From CAVRXT01 sp049644285 (lineage in GTDB: Bacteria; Acidobacteriota; Terriglobia; Acidiferrales; UBA7541), in assembly GCA_049644285.1 (NCBI GenBank), contig JBARRP010000219.1, forward strand, positions 1 to 64,000: a stretch of 64,000 nucleotides of DNA, in the 5' to 3' direction. Of the stretch, positions 36,801 through 43,501 are shown one piece after another (the first letter of the stretch is position 1; every line of letters begins with the position of its first letter). Position numbers and translations under genes: made by a program. Under the pieces are notes generated by a model, which was given only the letters and a program-made list of their open reading frames with translations, ran no database searches and was not told where the DNA came from.

Positions 36801-37277
36801 TTCCGCTGGACATTCGGCACCCTCCAAGCCGTATGGAAGCATCGTGACACTCTGGGGCGGCCCAAGTACGGAACGCTCGGCTGGATCGCTTTGCCGAATG
36901 TGTTCCTGTTTCAGATCGTTTTGCCGCTCGTTTCACCGCTCATCGACTTTCTCTTTCTCCTCTCCCTCGTTCTCTGGGGACTTGCGCAGTTCCGCATCAC
37001 CAGGGTGCCGCTGCTGTGGACCGCGCAAGACGTGGAACGCTCGTTGATTTTTTTCGCTGCCTTCATGGTGATTGACCTCTTCACCTGCGTCATCGCCTTC
37101 GCTCTCGAAAAGCACGAGGACTGGACCTTGCTCGCCCCGCTCCTCATCCAGCGCTTTTACTACCGCCAGATGATGTACGTTGTGCTCTTCCGCGCCCTGA
37201 AGGAAGCGGTGCAGGGACGCCCGGTCGGCTGGCGCGGCGTCGAGCCGCAAATGCCCGCCCCCGTCGCCCAGGCCTGA
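33891..37277 (+). CDS. GH18-like / polysaccharide deacetylase / GT2 synthase fusion
   Basis: 1128 residues, three enzymes in one chain. A membrane helix (about 20-44) is followed by a GH18-like barrel (about 65-430) with the shortened active-site strand VVLDFELVPD that keeps the Asp-Phe-Glu. A NodB deacetylase (about 470-670) has all five motifs: LSFDDGPD, HTFTHPEMD, FRPPYGID, DPHDWG and VLMHDGG. A second membrane segment lies at about 705-735. A processive GT2 domain (about 750-990) has VLIPAYNEE, VDDGS, SIDADTVVD (DxD), ED and QRFRW. C-terminal membrane helices follow. This is all that is needed to polymerise, deacetylate and trim a GlcNAc-type polymer such as PNAG, as one polypeptide. Confidence 0.9.
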   Translation: MAERKPIFYDEERRRWRRTRLALEISGAALTLLLVVFVVNVLVLKPRLPVNLLPDSRPSLHAIRSRSGPKPIVYRQGRRRRVAAIGKIPQNYDPLRAAFYENGEPSGLASLQQHYRDVDLLIPEALYCISPDGRLDVNIDPKLTDWIHSTGIELPIMPLVQNSDGTNFRAKELAELLAHETARAALIRSLVQYAVTQHDPGVVLDFELVPDSSQPEFRKFILGLATALHAENLKLMVALPAADWAYDYKGIAQHADAIILMNYDQHWLTSPPGPIAAQDWYLRNLQKILELVPPEKVVMGIANYAYDWPEKSRQNPHPVGASKTFQEALVSAVESESSVDFDSDTLNPHYSYEDENNTVHDVWFLDGVTAYNELRAAERAGIHGTALWRLGSEDPSVWFIWDATHPTDAVRAKLEEIPPGYDLILEGAGDIWKITATPQSGKRNFDYDAPSDTFTDETFDAYPLSWRIDQMGAAPGKIALSFDDGPDPAFTPKILDILREKQVPAVFFVIGEEANRYPEIVRREYQEGNEIGNHTFTHPEMDTISRTQLSLELNLTERLLESSLGVKTLLFRPPYGIDHQPETANEIALLPIPQSMGYIIVGAWIDPHDWGEPGGGAPPPAQVVVDRVLQQAQAQRGRGNIVLMHDGGGDRSRTIEALPQLIDGLRAKGYQFVEVSDLLGQQRAEVMPPLTHQEWLLARADAFIFELVHWLRLGIAYIFVLGILLVSGRALIIGLLALAEKARPAPPENPDYKPPVSVLIPAYNEEAVIVETVRAALASHYHDLEVIVVDDGSKDDTAGRVQAAFGHDARVRLLSQPNRGKPSALNHGLATANGEIVVSIDADTVVDPDAIPLLVRHFADARVGAVAGNVKVRNRNRWLTRWQALEYITSQNLEKRAFGLLNCIPVVPGAIGAWRADLVRSCGGFSGDTVAEDTDLTMTIRRSGWKIRYDEDAIGHTEVPETLEALIKQRFRWTFGTLQAVWKHRDTLGRPKYGTLGWIALPNVFLFQIVLPLVSPLIDFLFLLSLVLWGLAQFRITRVPLLWTAQDVERSLIFFAAFMVIDLFTCVIAFALEKHEDWTLLAPLLIQRFYYRQMMYVVLFRALKEAVQGRPVGWRGVEPQMPAPVAQA

Positions 37278-37490
37278 CGAACGCGGGGAGATCGCCTCTG
37301 GAGAGTCTTGGTAGCCACGGCGAGCGCCTTTCTCGTCCTGGCCCTTCCTGCTGAATGGTCGCTTCACATTTGGGGTGTCCGCCCCGGCGGACGCCTCCTA
37401 CGTCGTTCCCGACTCGCGCTTGGCTCCTGTGTTACAATGGGGTTGTTCTGGGTTGCATCCCGCACTCAGGGAGCGGCACCGGAGGACAAC

Positions 37491-38384
37491 ATGAGCGTTG
37501 CACCCCATGCGGGCAACGGGAAAATAACCGTGCCCGACATCCTCTCTCGAAAATCGCACGTTTCAGCCAGTCACCCCGAAACGAACCGGAAAATTACCTG
37601 CCTTACGGCGTATGACTATCCGACTGCGCGCCTCCTCGATGAGGCCGGCGTGGATATCCTGCTCGTCGGCGATTCGCTTGGCATGGTGGTTCTCGGCTAC
37701 GACAACACCCTGCCCGTTACGCTCGAGGAAATCCTGCACCATGCCCGTGCCGTGCGCCGTGGTACGCAGCGAGCCCTCGTCGTCGCCGACATGGCTTACG
37801 GCAGCTATCACGTCTCCATCGAAGAATCACTTCGAGCAGCCCTGCGATTGGTGAAGGAGGGCGGCGCCGAAGCCGTAAAGGTCGAAGGCGGCGAGCGCCG
37901 CCTCGAGCTGATCAATCGCTTGGTCGAAGCGGAGATTCCGGTGATGGGGCATGTCGGACTGACGCCGCAATCACTCAATGCCCTTGGCGGATTCAAGGTG
38001 CAGGGTCGAACGGCCGAAGCGGCCGAGCAGCTTCAACGCGACGCGCGCGCCGTCGAAGCCGCCGGAGCGTTTTCGGTCGTCCTCGAATCGGTGCCTCGTG
38101 AACTTGCGGCGCAGATCACGGAAACACTGCGGATCCCCACGATCGGTATTGGTGCTGGACCTGATTGCGATGGCCAGATCCTTGTTTTCCACGACATCGT
38201 AGGGTTGACGCTCGGCGGAATGCCGAAATTTGCGCGGCAGTACGCGAATCTTTCCGCCGAGATTTCGCGTGCGGTGAACGAATATTGCGATGACGTTCGC
38301 GAGGGTAGATTCCCGTCGGACGCTGAGTCGTATCATCTCTCGGCGGACCTTCGCGAACGCCTCCTCCCGCGCGATCGCGTCTAA
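37491..38384 (+). CDS. panB: 3-methyl-2-oxobutanoate hydroxymethyltransferase PanB
   Basis: 297 residues. The ATG at 37491 has GGAGG 5 nt before it; an in-frame upstream start at 37308 would add 61 unconserved residues. PanB moves a hydroxymethyl group from 5,10-methylene-tetrahydrofolate to alpha-ketoisovalerate, the first step of pantothenate synthesis. Family motifs: TAYDYPTARLLDEAGVD, VGDSLGMVVLGYDNTLPVT, the Mg-binding DMAYGSY, KVEGGE, GHVGLTPQ and GIGAGPDCDGQ. panC is 0.9 kb downstream on the same strand, with a DinB-family gene between. panD is not in the window. Confidence 0.95.
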   Translation: MSVAPHAGNGKITVPDILSRKSHVSASHPETNRKITCLTAYDYPTARLLDEAGVDILLVGDSLGMVVLGYDNTLPVTLEEILHHARAVRRGTQRALVVADMAYGSYHVSIEESLRAALRLVKEGGAEAVKVEGGERRLELINRLVEAEIPVMGHVGLTPQSLNALGGFKVQGRTAEAAEQLQRDARAVEAAGAFSVVLESVPRELAAQITETLRIPTIGIGAGPDCDGQILVFHDIVGLTLGGMPKFARQYANLSAEISRAVNEYCDDVREGRFPSDAESYHLSADLRERLLPRDRV

Positions 38385-38570
38385 GGTTTGCACCAGGAGC
38401 GGCTGGGTTCTACATCGCGCTCTTCGCATTCTGGTGCCGTTCGCATGCTTGATCGGACTCTTGCATGGCGCGGCCCTGCGCCTTCTGGTGTTGTAGCCCG
38501 CCTCTTCCGAGGCGGGGATTTTCGGAGGGACACAAGCAAAATTTGCCTCGACGCCGGCGAGCCTTCGTTT

Positions 38571-38632
38571 GTCATTCTGATCGAAGCGAAGAATCTCTCC
38601 TTCGCAAGAGCCAACAAAACGAGAATTCTTCG
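38571..38632. repeat. Intergenic palindromic element in the 320-bp panB-dinB gap
   Basis: The 320-bp gap 38385-38704 holds no gene. It contains gtcattctgatcgaagcga followed by agaatctct at 38571-38598, then an inverted partner gagaattcttcg at 38621-38632. It is the classical 'cattctgagcgaagcgaagaatct' repeat. Translating it gives the familiar spurious peptide 'HSDRSEESL', which is not a gene. Confidence 0.65.
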
Positions 38633-38704
38633 TCACCTTCAATTAAAATCCGCTCTCAGGGCTTTCCAACGGGGTATGACTGAAAATCTGAAAGGAAACA
38701 GTCC

Positions 38705-39214
38705 ATGAACGTCGAAGACATTCGCACCCTGTATGATTACAACTCTTGGGCCAACCGCCGCGCGCTTGAAGCCTGCGCCGCTCTGGCTCCGGAGCAGTTC
38801 ACCAGGGATCTTGGCTCGAGCTTTCGTTCGGTGCGCGACACCCTTGTCCACATCCTCGGCGCCGAGTGGGTCTGGCTCGAGCGCTGGCACGGTCGTTCCC
38901 CGTCGGGGCTGCCGGGAGCCGCTGAACTCAGCACTCACGCGGCGGTGGCGGAACGCATGGAGGCTCTCGACCGCGATTTACAAGCCTACGTGGTTGGTCT
39001 GACGCCCCAAGACTTGGCGAAGATTATCGAATACAACACCTTCGCCGGAGCACTATCTGCGGAACGGCACTGGCAGATGCTCCAGCATCTGGTCAATCAT
39101 GGCAGCTATCACCGCGGCCAGATCACCACGATGTTGCGCCAACTCGGTGCCAAGCCGGTCGCAACAGATTTGATCGCTTTCTATCGCCAGCAGGCCAAGC
39201 CGGCCTCCGCCTAG
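38705..39214 (+). CDS. DinB/YfiT-family four-helix protein
   Basis: 169 residues. N-terminal NVEDIRTLYDYNSWANRRALEA and the metal ligands, one His in TLVHILGAEWVW and two in VNHGSYHRGQI (HxxxH), define the DinB four-helix-bundle superfamily. Members are metal-dependent thiol transferases or hydrolases, often tied to low-molecular-weight thiols; the partner thiol here is not known. It begins 4 nt after a GGAAA-type ribosome site and lies between panB and panC, without obvious functional connection. Confidence 0.85.
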   Translation: MNVEDIRTLYDYNSWANRRALEACAALAPEQFTRDLGSSFRSVRDTLVHILGAEWVWLERWHGRSPSGLPGAAELSTHAAVAERMEALDRDLQAYVVGLTPQDLAKIIEYNTFAGALSAERHWQMLQHLVNHGSYHRGQITTMLRQLGAKPVATDLIAFYRQQAKPASA

Positions 39215-39326
39215 TGCACCCATCCGACGCAAGTGCGAATTGTGGGGGCGGTTCGCTTGTCCTGAGAGAAGCCGAAGGGCGAATCGCCCGCTCGATGGTA
39301 TGGTTCGCCTCGCTGTCCGTCTCTTC

Positions 39327-40199
39327 ATGGAAACAATCCACACAATCGACTGGATGAAACAAGTCGCGCGCGAGGCCCGCGCCTCCGGACGCGTCGTCGG
39401 CCTCGTGCCGACCATGGGCGCCCTCCACGCGGGTCACTTTTCGCTCGTGCGAGCCGCCCGAGCGCAATGCTCGCCCGTGGTCGTCTCGATTTTCGTGAAT
39501 CCCAAGCAGTTCGGCCCGTCGGAGGATTTCGAAAAATATCCGCGTCGGCTCGAACAGGACCGTGACAAGCTAGAAACTCTCGGCGTGGATTACGTCTTCG
39601 CGCCGGCGGCCGCGGAGATGTATCCGAATGGCTTTCGTACCGCTGTCTTCGTCGAAGGACTGAGCGACCGCCTCGAAGGCCGCTCCCGCCCGGGCCATTT
39701 CCGCGGCGTCACGACGGTCGTGTTGAAATTGCTAGAAATCGTGCAGCCGCGGTTCGCTTTCTTCGGGCGCAAGGACGCCCAGCAGTGTCGCATCATCCGG
39801 CAAATGACTGCTGACCTTAACCTGGACACCGAAATCGTTTCCTGCCCCATCGTCCGCGAGCCGGATGGTTTGGCGCTTTCTTCGCGTAATGCCTACTTGA
39901 AAGGGGACGAGCGCCGCGCCGCCGCAGTTCTTCATCGCGCGCTCGAAACCGCGCGACGTGAGATCGCCGCCGGCGAGCGTGACACTCTGCGCCTGCTCTC
40001 GGAGATGCGGCGAGCAATCGACGGAGAGAAACTGGCCGCGCTCGATTATGCGGAAATTGTCGACGCAGAAACGCTCGAGCCTGTAGTGCGCCTGCGCAAG
40101 ACGTGCCTGATCCTGCTGGCTGCCTTCATCCGCTCAACGCGCCTCATCGATAACGCCCTAGTCGAAGAAGACGCCGATTCGTTCCGCGCAACGCTGTGA
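39327..40199 (+). CDS. panC: Pantothenate synthetase PanC
   Basis: 290 residues from ATG 39327. An upstream in-frame extension starting at 39240 runs through an intergenic repeat (encoding 'CPERSRR') and is not real. PanC joins pantoate and beta-alanine using ATP. Signature segments: VPTMGALHAGHFSLV (the HxGH nucleotide motif), FVNPKQFGPSEDFEKYPR, FFGRKDAQQCRIIRQM, PIVREPDGLALSSRNAYL. Length is normal. With panB it gives most of the pantothenate branch. No convincing Shine-Dalgarno is seen, so an ATG at 39300 remains possible. Confidence 0.94.
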   Translation: METIHTIDWMKQVAREARASGRVVGLVPTMGALHAGHFSLVRAARAQCSPVVVSIFVNPKQFGPSEDFEKYPRRLEQDRDKLETLGVDYVFAPAAAEMYPNGFRTAVFVEGLSDRLEGRSRPGHFRGVTTVVLKLLEIVQPRFAFFGRKDAQQCRIIRQMTADLNLDTEIVSCPIVREPDGLALSSRNAYLKGDERRAAAVLHRALETARREIAAGERDTLRLLSEMRRAIDGEKLAALDYAEIVDAETLEPVVRLRKTCLILLAAFIRSTRLIDNALVEEDADSFRATL

Positions 40200-40333
40200 G
40201 GTCGAAGGTGAGCGCAGCCGAATCCACGCCCGGTCCGAGCTCGTAGCGGCACGGCACACCGTGCCTGCTCCGCAGACATTTATGACCTCCGCCTCAGTCA
40301 ACGCGTCCGATCGGTCGTAGGCGCTGCGTCCTT

Positions 40334-40438
40334 GTCATTCCGAGTCATTTCCGAAGTGCGCCTTTTGCACTCCGGATGGGGTTACGGAGCGAGGAATCTG
40401 CTTTTCTCGCAGTGCTCAACGGAAAAGGAGATTCCTCG
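40334..40438. repeat. Intergenic palindromic repeat, interrupted copy, in the panC-prx gap
   Basis: The 331-bp gap 40200-40530 between convergent genes has no gene. It carries the start of the palindromic repeat (gtcattccga at 40334) and its end (ggagcgaggaatctgc from 40386), separated by about 42 nt that itself folds (agtgc/gcact). Then cgaggaatct at 40390-40399 and its exact reverse complement agattcctcg at 40429-40438 form another stem. This could act as a bidirectional transcription end. Confidence 0.55.
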
Positions 40439-40530
40439 TCATCCGCCGTGGGGGACTCCTCGGAAGAACAGCTTGGATGGTTTTTCAGGGCTCTGTTAGC
40501 CCCGGAAGGCAGGACCATCGGCCGCGCCGA

Positions 40531-41013
40531 TCAGCCCGCCGCGGCGGCGCTTTCGGAGTTCTCCATCGCCTTCAGCACTTCGGCGGCATGGCCTTTCGGC
40601 GTGACCTTATCCCAAATCTTGCGGATTTTGCCGTCCGGGCCGATCCAAAAAGTCGTCCGCACGATCCCGAGGAACGATTTCCCCAGGAAGCTCTTCATCC
40701 GTCGCGTCCCATAGGCCTCGATCGCCTGAAATTCGGTGTCGGCCAGGAGCGGGAAATTCAATTTGAACTTGGCTTTGAATTTCGCCTGCGTCTCGACGGA
40801 ATCACCGCTGGCTCCCAGGACATGGGTATCGAGCTTCTGGAATTTCTTCATGGCGTCGCGAAACTCGGACGCTTCGTTGATTCACCCCGGAGTGTTTGCT
40901 TTCGGGAAGAAGTACAGAACCACGTTCTTGCCGCGAAAATCCGCAAGTGAAATTTCCTTGCCTTCATCGGAGGGCACCAGAAAATCGGGCGCCTTATCGC
41001 CTTCTTTAAGCAT
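40531..41013 (-). CDS. BCP-type peroxiredoxin, probable selenoprotein (UGA at Sec44)
   Basis: Read with one in-frame TGA (complement 40882-40884), this is a 160-residue peroxiredoxin of the BCP/PrxQ group, which reduces peroxides in the cytoplasm. It starts MLKEGDKAPDFLVPSDEG, continues GKNVVLYFFPKANTPG, then the UGA at codon 44, then INEASEFRDAM. In BCPs that position is the peroxidatic Cys of 'TPGCT'. The rest is a normal BCP C-terminal half (DTHVLGASGDSVETQAKF, NFPLLADTE, RTTFWIGPDGKI). No Cys occurs anywhere, so codon 44 would be the only redox residue; the usual resolving Cys five residues later is Ser. Sequence is intact on both sides in the same frame. A nonsense mutation exactly here is the alternative. 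Confidence 0.85.
40853..40872 (-). promoter_or_regulatory. Putative bacterial SECIS hairpin after the UGA codon
   Basis: On the coding (minus) strand, 9 nt after the UGA, gcgtc-cga-gtt-tcg-c-gacgc folds into a stem of 5 plus 3 base pairs with one bulged C and a GUU apical loop. The loop begins 18 nt after the UGA. Bacterial SECIS elements are hairpins just after the UGA with an apical loop roughly 16-37 nt downstream and a G among its first two bases. All these conditions are met. Pairing was judged by eye, not by a folding program. Confidence 0.65.
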
Positions 41014-41128
41014 CCTCACACCTGTCCGGCCCCGGAGAGCGCACGGGCCCTTGTTTCTTTACGCGGGGTGGGTGGGAAAGATTACTTCTGATTTCCTTCT
41101 TACCACGTCCAAGGAATTTCCGCCAGCC

Positions 41129-42646
41129 CTAGGACTCGCTGAGCAGCCGTTTCAAAATCTCGTTCACTGCCTGGGGATTGGCTTGGCCACGGGTTTCGCG
41201 CATGACTTGACCCACAAAAAATTTAAAGACGCCCTCATTTCCAGCGCGATACTTTGCGACATTGTCCGGATTCTTCTCGATCACAGCCTGCGCGACCCTT
41301 TCTAGCTCCTCCCTGTCAAATATGACTTGGAGCCCCAGTTCTTTGACTGTGTCATCAAGGGTCTTCCGTGTCTCAAACATATGGGCGAAGTACTTCTTCC
41401 CAATTGCAGCATTGTATTGCTTATCTTCAATTCTCTCCACCAACCGAGCAAGCTCGACCGGGTGAACCGGAAAATCCCAAACCTGTTTGATTTCGCGGAG
41501 GTCAGTCCCTGATTCCTTAAGCCTTCTCAGCAGCTCGCCCTGTATCCAGTTCGCGATGCCTTTCGCCGATGTGTCACCGGTGCTGGCGTTAACGGCCGCG
41601 CCGAAGTAGTCCGCCAGTGCCCGCGTCGCCGTTAGCACTCCCGCGTCGTATGGCGTAATGCCATCAAATTTCAGGAACTCCTCGCGGCGTTTGTCCGGCA
41701 GCTTCGGCATCCCGCGGCGAATCTCCTCGAGCGCCGCCGTGGGGACGTGCACCGGCAGCAAGTCCGGCTCCGGGAAGTACCGGTAATCGTGGGCGAATTC
41801 CTTCGAGCGCATCGGCTCAGTGCGATCGGCGGCGACATTCCACAGCCGCGTCTCTTGCGATATTTTTCCGCCCGACTCCAGCACGCCGATTTGCCGCTCA
41901 ATTTCATATTCGAGCGCGTGCTGCAGAAACCGGAAAGAATTCAGGTTCTTCACTTCGGCTTTGGTGCCGAATTTCTCCGCGCCACGCAGCCGCACACTCA
42001 CGTTGGCATCGCACCGCAGCGACCCTTCTTCCATGTTGCAGTCGCTCACCTCGGTGTATTCCAGCACCTGCTTGAGCGCAGTCAGGTACGCGTAGGCCTC
42101 GCCGGGCGTGCGCAGATCGGGCTCCGAGACGATTTCCATCAGGGGCACGCCGCAACGGTTGAAATCAATGTAGCTCCAGCGGTCGGAGTCTTGAAAACCC
42201 TCGTGCAGATTCTTCGCCGCATCCTCCTCCAGGTGCAACCGGGTGATTCCAATTCGTTTCTTGCTGCCGTCAATTTCGATTTCGAGCCAACCACCCGTTG
42301 CCAGGGGCAGTTCGTACATCGAAATCTGATAGCCCTTCGGAAGATCGGGATAGAAATAGTTCTTCCGCGCGAACCGGGAGCGCTCCTGCACTTGGCAATG
42401 GAGCGCAACCGACGCACGCAGCGCTAACTCGAGCGCGCGGCGGTTTAGCACCGGAAGCGCCCCGGGCAGGCCCAAACAGACGGGACAAGTATTTGTGTTG
42501 GGCGCCTCCCCGAAGCGCGTCGAACAGCCGCAAAACGCCTTTGTCGCGGTCTGGAGCTGCGCGTGCACCTCAAGCCCGATGACGGCTTCGTACCGCGCCA
42601 GCAGTTCGGGCGTGAGCGAGCGCGCTTCTTCGGTGGTGCGAGCCAT
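41129..42646 (-). CDS. gatB: Asp-tRNA(Asn)/Glu-tRNA(Gln) amidotransferase subunit B
   Basis: 505 residues. GatB forms, with GatA and GatC, the enzyme that amidates mischarged Glu-tRNA(Gln) and Asp-tRNA(Asn). The N-terminal catalytic cradle has YEAVIGLEVHAQLQT, GLPGALPVLN, KNYFYPDLPKGYQISMYE and DFNRCGVPLMEIVSEPD. The helical and YqeY-like tail ends with VGQVMRETRGQANPQAVNEIL. Length is slightly above the usual 475-480 because of an N-terminal extension and an insert near residue 370. GatA and GatC are not here. The selenoprotein gene lies 115 bp downstream on the same strand. Confidence 0.96.
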   Translation of the reverse strand: MARTTEEARSLTPELLARYEAVIGLEVHAQLQTATKAFCGCSTRFGEAPNTNTCPVCLGLPGALPVLNRRALELALRASVALHCQVQERSRFARKNYFYPDLPKGYQISMYELPLATGGWLEIEIDGSKKRIGITRLHLEEDAAKNLHEGFQDSDRWSYIDFNRCGVPLMEIVSEPDLRTPGEAYAYLTALKQVLEYTEVSDCNMEEGSLRCDANVSVRLRGAEKFGTKAEVKNLNSFRFLQHALEYEIERQIGVLESGGKISQETRLWNVAADRTEPMRSKEFAHDYRYFPEPDLLPVHVPTAALEEIRRGMPKLPDKRREEFLKFDGITPYDAGVLTATRALADYFGAAVNASTGDTSAKGIANWIQGELLRRLKESGTDLREIKQVWDFPVHPVELARLVERIEDKQYNAAIGKKYFAHMFETRKTLDDTVKELGLQVIFDREELERVAQAVIEKNPDNVAKYRAGNEGVFKFFVGQVMRETRGQANPQAVNEILKRLLSES

Positions 42647-42888
42647 GGCGAGTAACGGATTATAGCATCAGCGGATGTACCCCGCCCCGGCTCACCGTGC
42701 GGCCCTCCCATGCCAATTCGGCATTTCCGAGTCGGTTCGTCCGACAACCTCAAGATTCGAACGATCTTGGAGCAAATTTTAGCTTGACGTTCTTTTCGCA
42801 TGTGGTGTACAGCAGTGCCGAATATCAACCACAGTTGGCCCCACCGGGGAAAGTCAAATCGGGAATCGTGTTTGGAGAGGAGAGGCTT

Positions 42889-43359
42889 ATGCGCACACGA
42901 CTTGTAGTATTCGCTCTTGCGCTTGTGGGTGTTTCCGCAGGACTGGGAGCGGCAGAAGACCCGTTGATCGGCACTTGGAAGCTCAACCTGGCAAAATCCA
43001 AATTCAGCCCTGGACCACCGCCGCAGGGAGAAATCCTAAAGTTCGAGCCGTATGGTGATAACGGCATAAAGGTCACTGCCCAAGTCACTGACGCACAAGG
43101 AAAGGCGGTAGTTACCGAATACAGCGGCAGCTTCGACGGCAAGGATGTTCCCGTAACCGGAACCGAAGATGCTGATACTGCTTCAATGAAGCGGATTAAC
43201 GCTTCCACAACGGAGCGTACCTACAAGAAGGCAGGAAAGGTCACTACCACTGCGAGGCGTGTCGTCTCGAAAGATGGTAAGACGCTAACCGTCACGTCAA
43301 AAGGAACAAACGCCAAAGGGCAACCGGTCAACAACGTCTCGGTCTTCGATAAGCAGTAG
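42889..43359 (+). CDS. Small exported protein with lipocalin-like pattern, unknown function
   Basis: 156 residues. The ATG at 42889 has a very strong GGAGAGGAGAGG leader. A signal peptide (VVFALALVGVSAGLGAAE) is followed by DPLIGTWKLNLAKSKFSPGPPP. That opening, 'GTWKLNxAKSKF', recurs in many small acidobacterial secreted proteins. The rest is all beta (KVTAQVTDAQGK, TERTYKKAGKVTTTARRVV). No enzyme motif seen. The 240 bp upstream, shared with the divergent gatB, includes a 6-bp hairpin at about 42750-42768 with no assigned role. Confidence 0.75.
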   Translation: MRTRLVVFALALVGVSAGLGAAEDPLIGTWKLNLAKSKFSPGPPPQGEILKFEPYGDNGIKVTAQVTDAQGKAVVTEYSGSFDGKDVPVTGTEDADTASMKRINASTTERTYKKAGKVTTTARRVVSKDGKTLTVTSKGTNAKGQPVNNVSVFDKQ

Positions 43360-43501
43360 GAAGTGCCGGCAGATCAGGGCACACCCGAGGGACAGGGATG
43401 TCCTCATGGACGTCGGCGCGTTTTCTAGGTTGCTCTGGCTTCGATGGTTTGTTAGCGATTCTTAATTCTCTGTGTCTCCGTGTCTCTGTGGCGCATCGGC
43501 C

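Noticed and set aside
39240..39326. N-terminal extension of panC containing 'CPERSRR'
   Set aside because: That string is the translation of an intergenic repeat, and PanC homology begins at the ATG at 39327.
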